7,509 nt of DNA, taken from contig JACMLV010000812.1 in NCBI GenBank assembly GCA_014379395.1, positions 1 through 7,509 on the forward strand, read 5' to 3'. The notes below the pieces were generated by a model, which was not told where the DNA came from, searched no databases, and saw nothing but the letters and a program-made list of their open reading frames with translations. Source of the DNA: Burkholderiaceae bacterium (lineage in GTDB: Bacteria; Pseudomonadota; Gammaproteobacteria; Burkholderiales; Burkholderiaceae_D). The position numbers and the translations under genes are program-made. This document shows, in pieces, positions 7,301-7,509 of the stretch; the first letter of the stretch is position 1; each line of letters begins with the position of its first letter.

Positions 7301-7509
7301 CATGTCCTTCTTGATCAGCTCGGCGCGCGCCGCCTTCACCCACGCGCTTTGCAGCGGGCCGGGCTCCTCGGTTTGCAGATACTGGCCCAGCTCGGCCTGC
7401 AACTGGGCCGGATAGCTGAACGGGAAATGCTCGGCGTATTTCTCGACGAAGAAGTCGAACGGGTTAATCACCGTCATGTCGGCCACCAGGTCGACCGTGA
7501 ATTCGAGCA
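4355..7509 (-). CDS. Transglutaminase core + DUF2126 (GS-like ligase) protein, 5' partial
   Basis: The frame is open from the right edge of the window to a TGA at 4355-4357, giving 1050 visible residues. A GTG at 7484-7486 could be taken for the start, but LEFTVDL lies in frame upstream and continues the usual family N-terminal domain (VDLVADMTVINPFDFFVE). The true start is therefore beyond base 7509, probably about 80-100 codons away. Counting from that GTG, the transglutaminase core spans about 60-200, with the triad intact: Cys103 (GSCRDTGW), His152 (DLHAWTEVY) and Asp168 (GLDPTSG). DUF2126 spans about 230-1040, with TQGGEPTFVSIDD (251-263), KWYPGEPLPRWALNIYWR (305-322), GTGGGNH (649-655), DSPMLRRPDLLKSL (665-678), FSGTFIGPTSQAPR (692-705) and VEFRAFEMPPHERM (778-791). 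DUF2126 has been predicted to be a circularly permuted glutamine-synthetase-like COOH-NH2 ligase. A low-complexity linker lies at about 484-535. The gene heads the visible cluster, 48 bases before the ATP-grasp/alpha-E gene. Substrates are unknown. Confidence 0.93.
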   Translation of the reverse strand, partial: LEFTVDLVADMTVINPFDFFVEKYAEHFPFSYPAQLQAELGQYLQTEEPGPLQSAWVKAARAELIKKDMLTNDFLVAINQRLQGDIGYLLRMEPGVQTPEETLTKRSGSCRDTGWLLVQILREMGLAARFVSGYLIQLRADQQALDGPSGTEVDFTDLHAWTEVYIPGAGWIGLDPTSGMLASEGHIPLACTALPSSAAPVSGFTDKAEVTFLHEMTITRIHEDPRVTKPYSEADWQKIDQLGQQVDADLKSQDVRLTQGGEPTFVSIDDMDGAQWNTEAHGEQKRELAGQLMLRLKNHFAPGGMLHYGQGKWYPGEPLPRWALNIYWRIDGQPMWLDPTLFSDEDKADGYGAAEAERFAGELVKTLRLPAGSPIAAYEDVIQQAQREQALPLNLDPLLADLKAPEERRRLARLLEAGLGKVAGYVLPLQAKEFDPNVALGTVWRTSRWPLKREHLYLLEGDSPLGLRLPLAALPWVLPDDMPAEFDVDPFAPRAALAAPKHEKRAILGLGADKAERADKTFGKTRKPVPAEVAAAADPAPRDVIHTALCVEARAGRLHVFMPPIKRIEDYLALVTAVENTAARLKLKLRIEGYAPPRDPRVKLLSVTPDPGVIEVNIHPAASWNELVYNMSTLYQEARLTRLGTEKFMNDGRHTGTGGGNHATLGGATAEDSPMLRRPDLLKSLITYWQNHPALSYLFSGTFIGPTSQAPRVDEARDDNLYELAIAFQQMDRVLPTMNPGDKPWMVDRLLRNLLVDLTGNTHRSEFSIDKLYSPDGPTGRLGLVEFRAFEMPPHERMSLLQMLLLRALVARFWRQPYQAKLVNWGTALHDRWMLPHFVAQDMRDVVRDLRASGYAFEEHWFEPFIEFRFPRFGTVVYEGVEMELRQAIEPWNVLGEEMSGGGTARYVDSSVERMQLLVRGLTGGRHAVACNGRMLPLHPTGVPGEYVAGVRFRAWNPWSALHPSIGVHAPLTFDLVDSWSGRAVGGCTYHVSHPGGRSEDSAPVNANAAEARRFARFWSHGHTPGPMQVYKEEPNPAFPMTLDLRWQPY

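Overview
The window is GC-rich (clearly above 60% G+C by eye), densely coded bacterial chromosome. The gene families and their arrangement fit a betaproteobacterium of the Burkholderiales, possibly an Oxalobacteraceae member such as Massilia or Duganella. That placement is inferred from protein style and gene content, not from a marker gene. There is no mobile element, RNA gene, CRISPR array or phage signal.

Layout, left to right. The + strand carries only the last 86 codons of an acetyl-CoA hydrolase / succinate:CoA-transferase family gene (1-263). A compact Rho-independent terminator with a UUCG loop (293-317) follows it. Everything else is on the - strand. Read in the direction of transcription (right to left) there are four genes: a large transglutaminase + DUF2126 protein whose 5' end lies beyond base 7509 (4355-7509); a fusion of a circularly permuted ATP-grasp ligase with an alpha-E helical domain (1694-4306, GTG start); a second, stand-alone transglutaminase-like protein (762-1697), overlapping the fusion gene by ATGA; and a small DUF378 membrane protein (335-637) after a 124-base gap.

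The three large genes form the core of a widespread but biochemically uncharacterised system. Comparative genomics (Iyer, Aravind and colleagues, 2009, on amidoligases) predicted it to be a peptide-synthesis or peptide-tagging pathway: a circularly permuted ATP-grasp, a circularly permuted glutamine-synthetase-like ligase (DUF2126), the alpha-E domain, transglutaminase-fold enzymes and, usually, an NTN-hydrolase peptidase. Here the two ligase modules could form amide bonds and the two transglutaminase-fold enzymes could cleave or transfer them. Both Cys-His-Asp triads are intact. The NTN peptidase is not in the window. The substrate and product cannot be read from the sequence.

The points most worth a second look are the cluster itself, the ATP-grasp/alpha-E fusion, a Gln/Ser-rich repeat tract inside the alpha-E domain, an Ala/Lys/Pro-rich linker in the DUF2126 protein, and the N-terminally extended DUF378 protein downstream.
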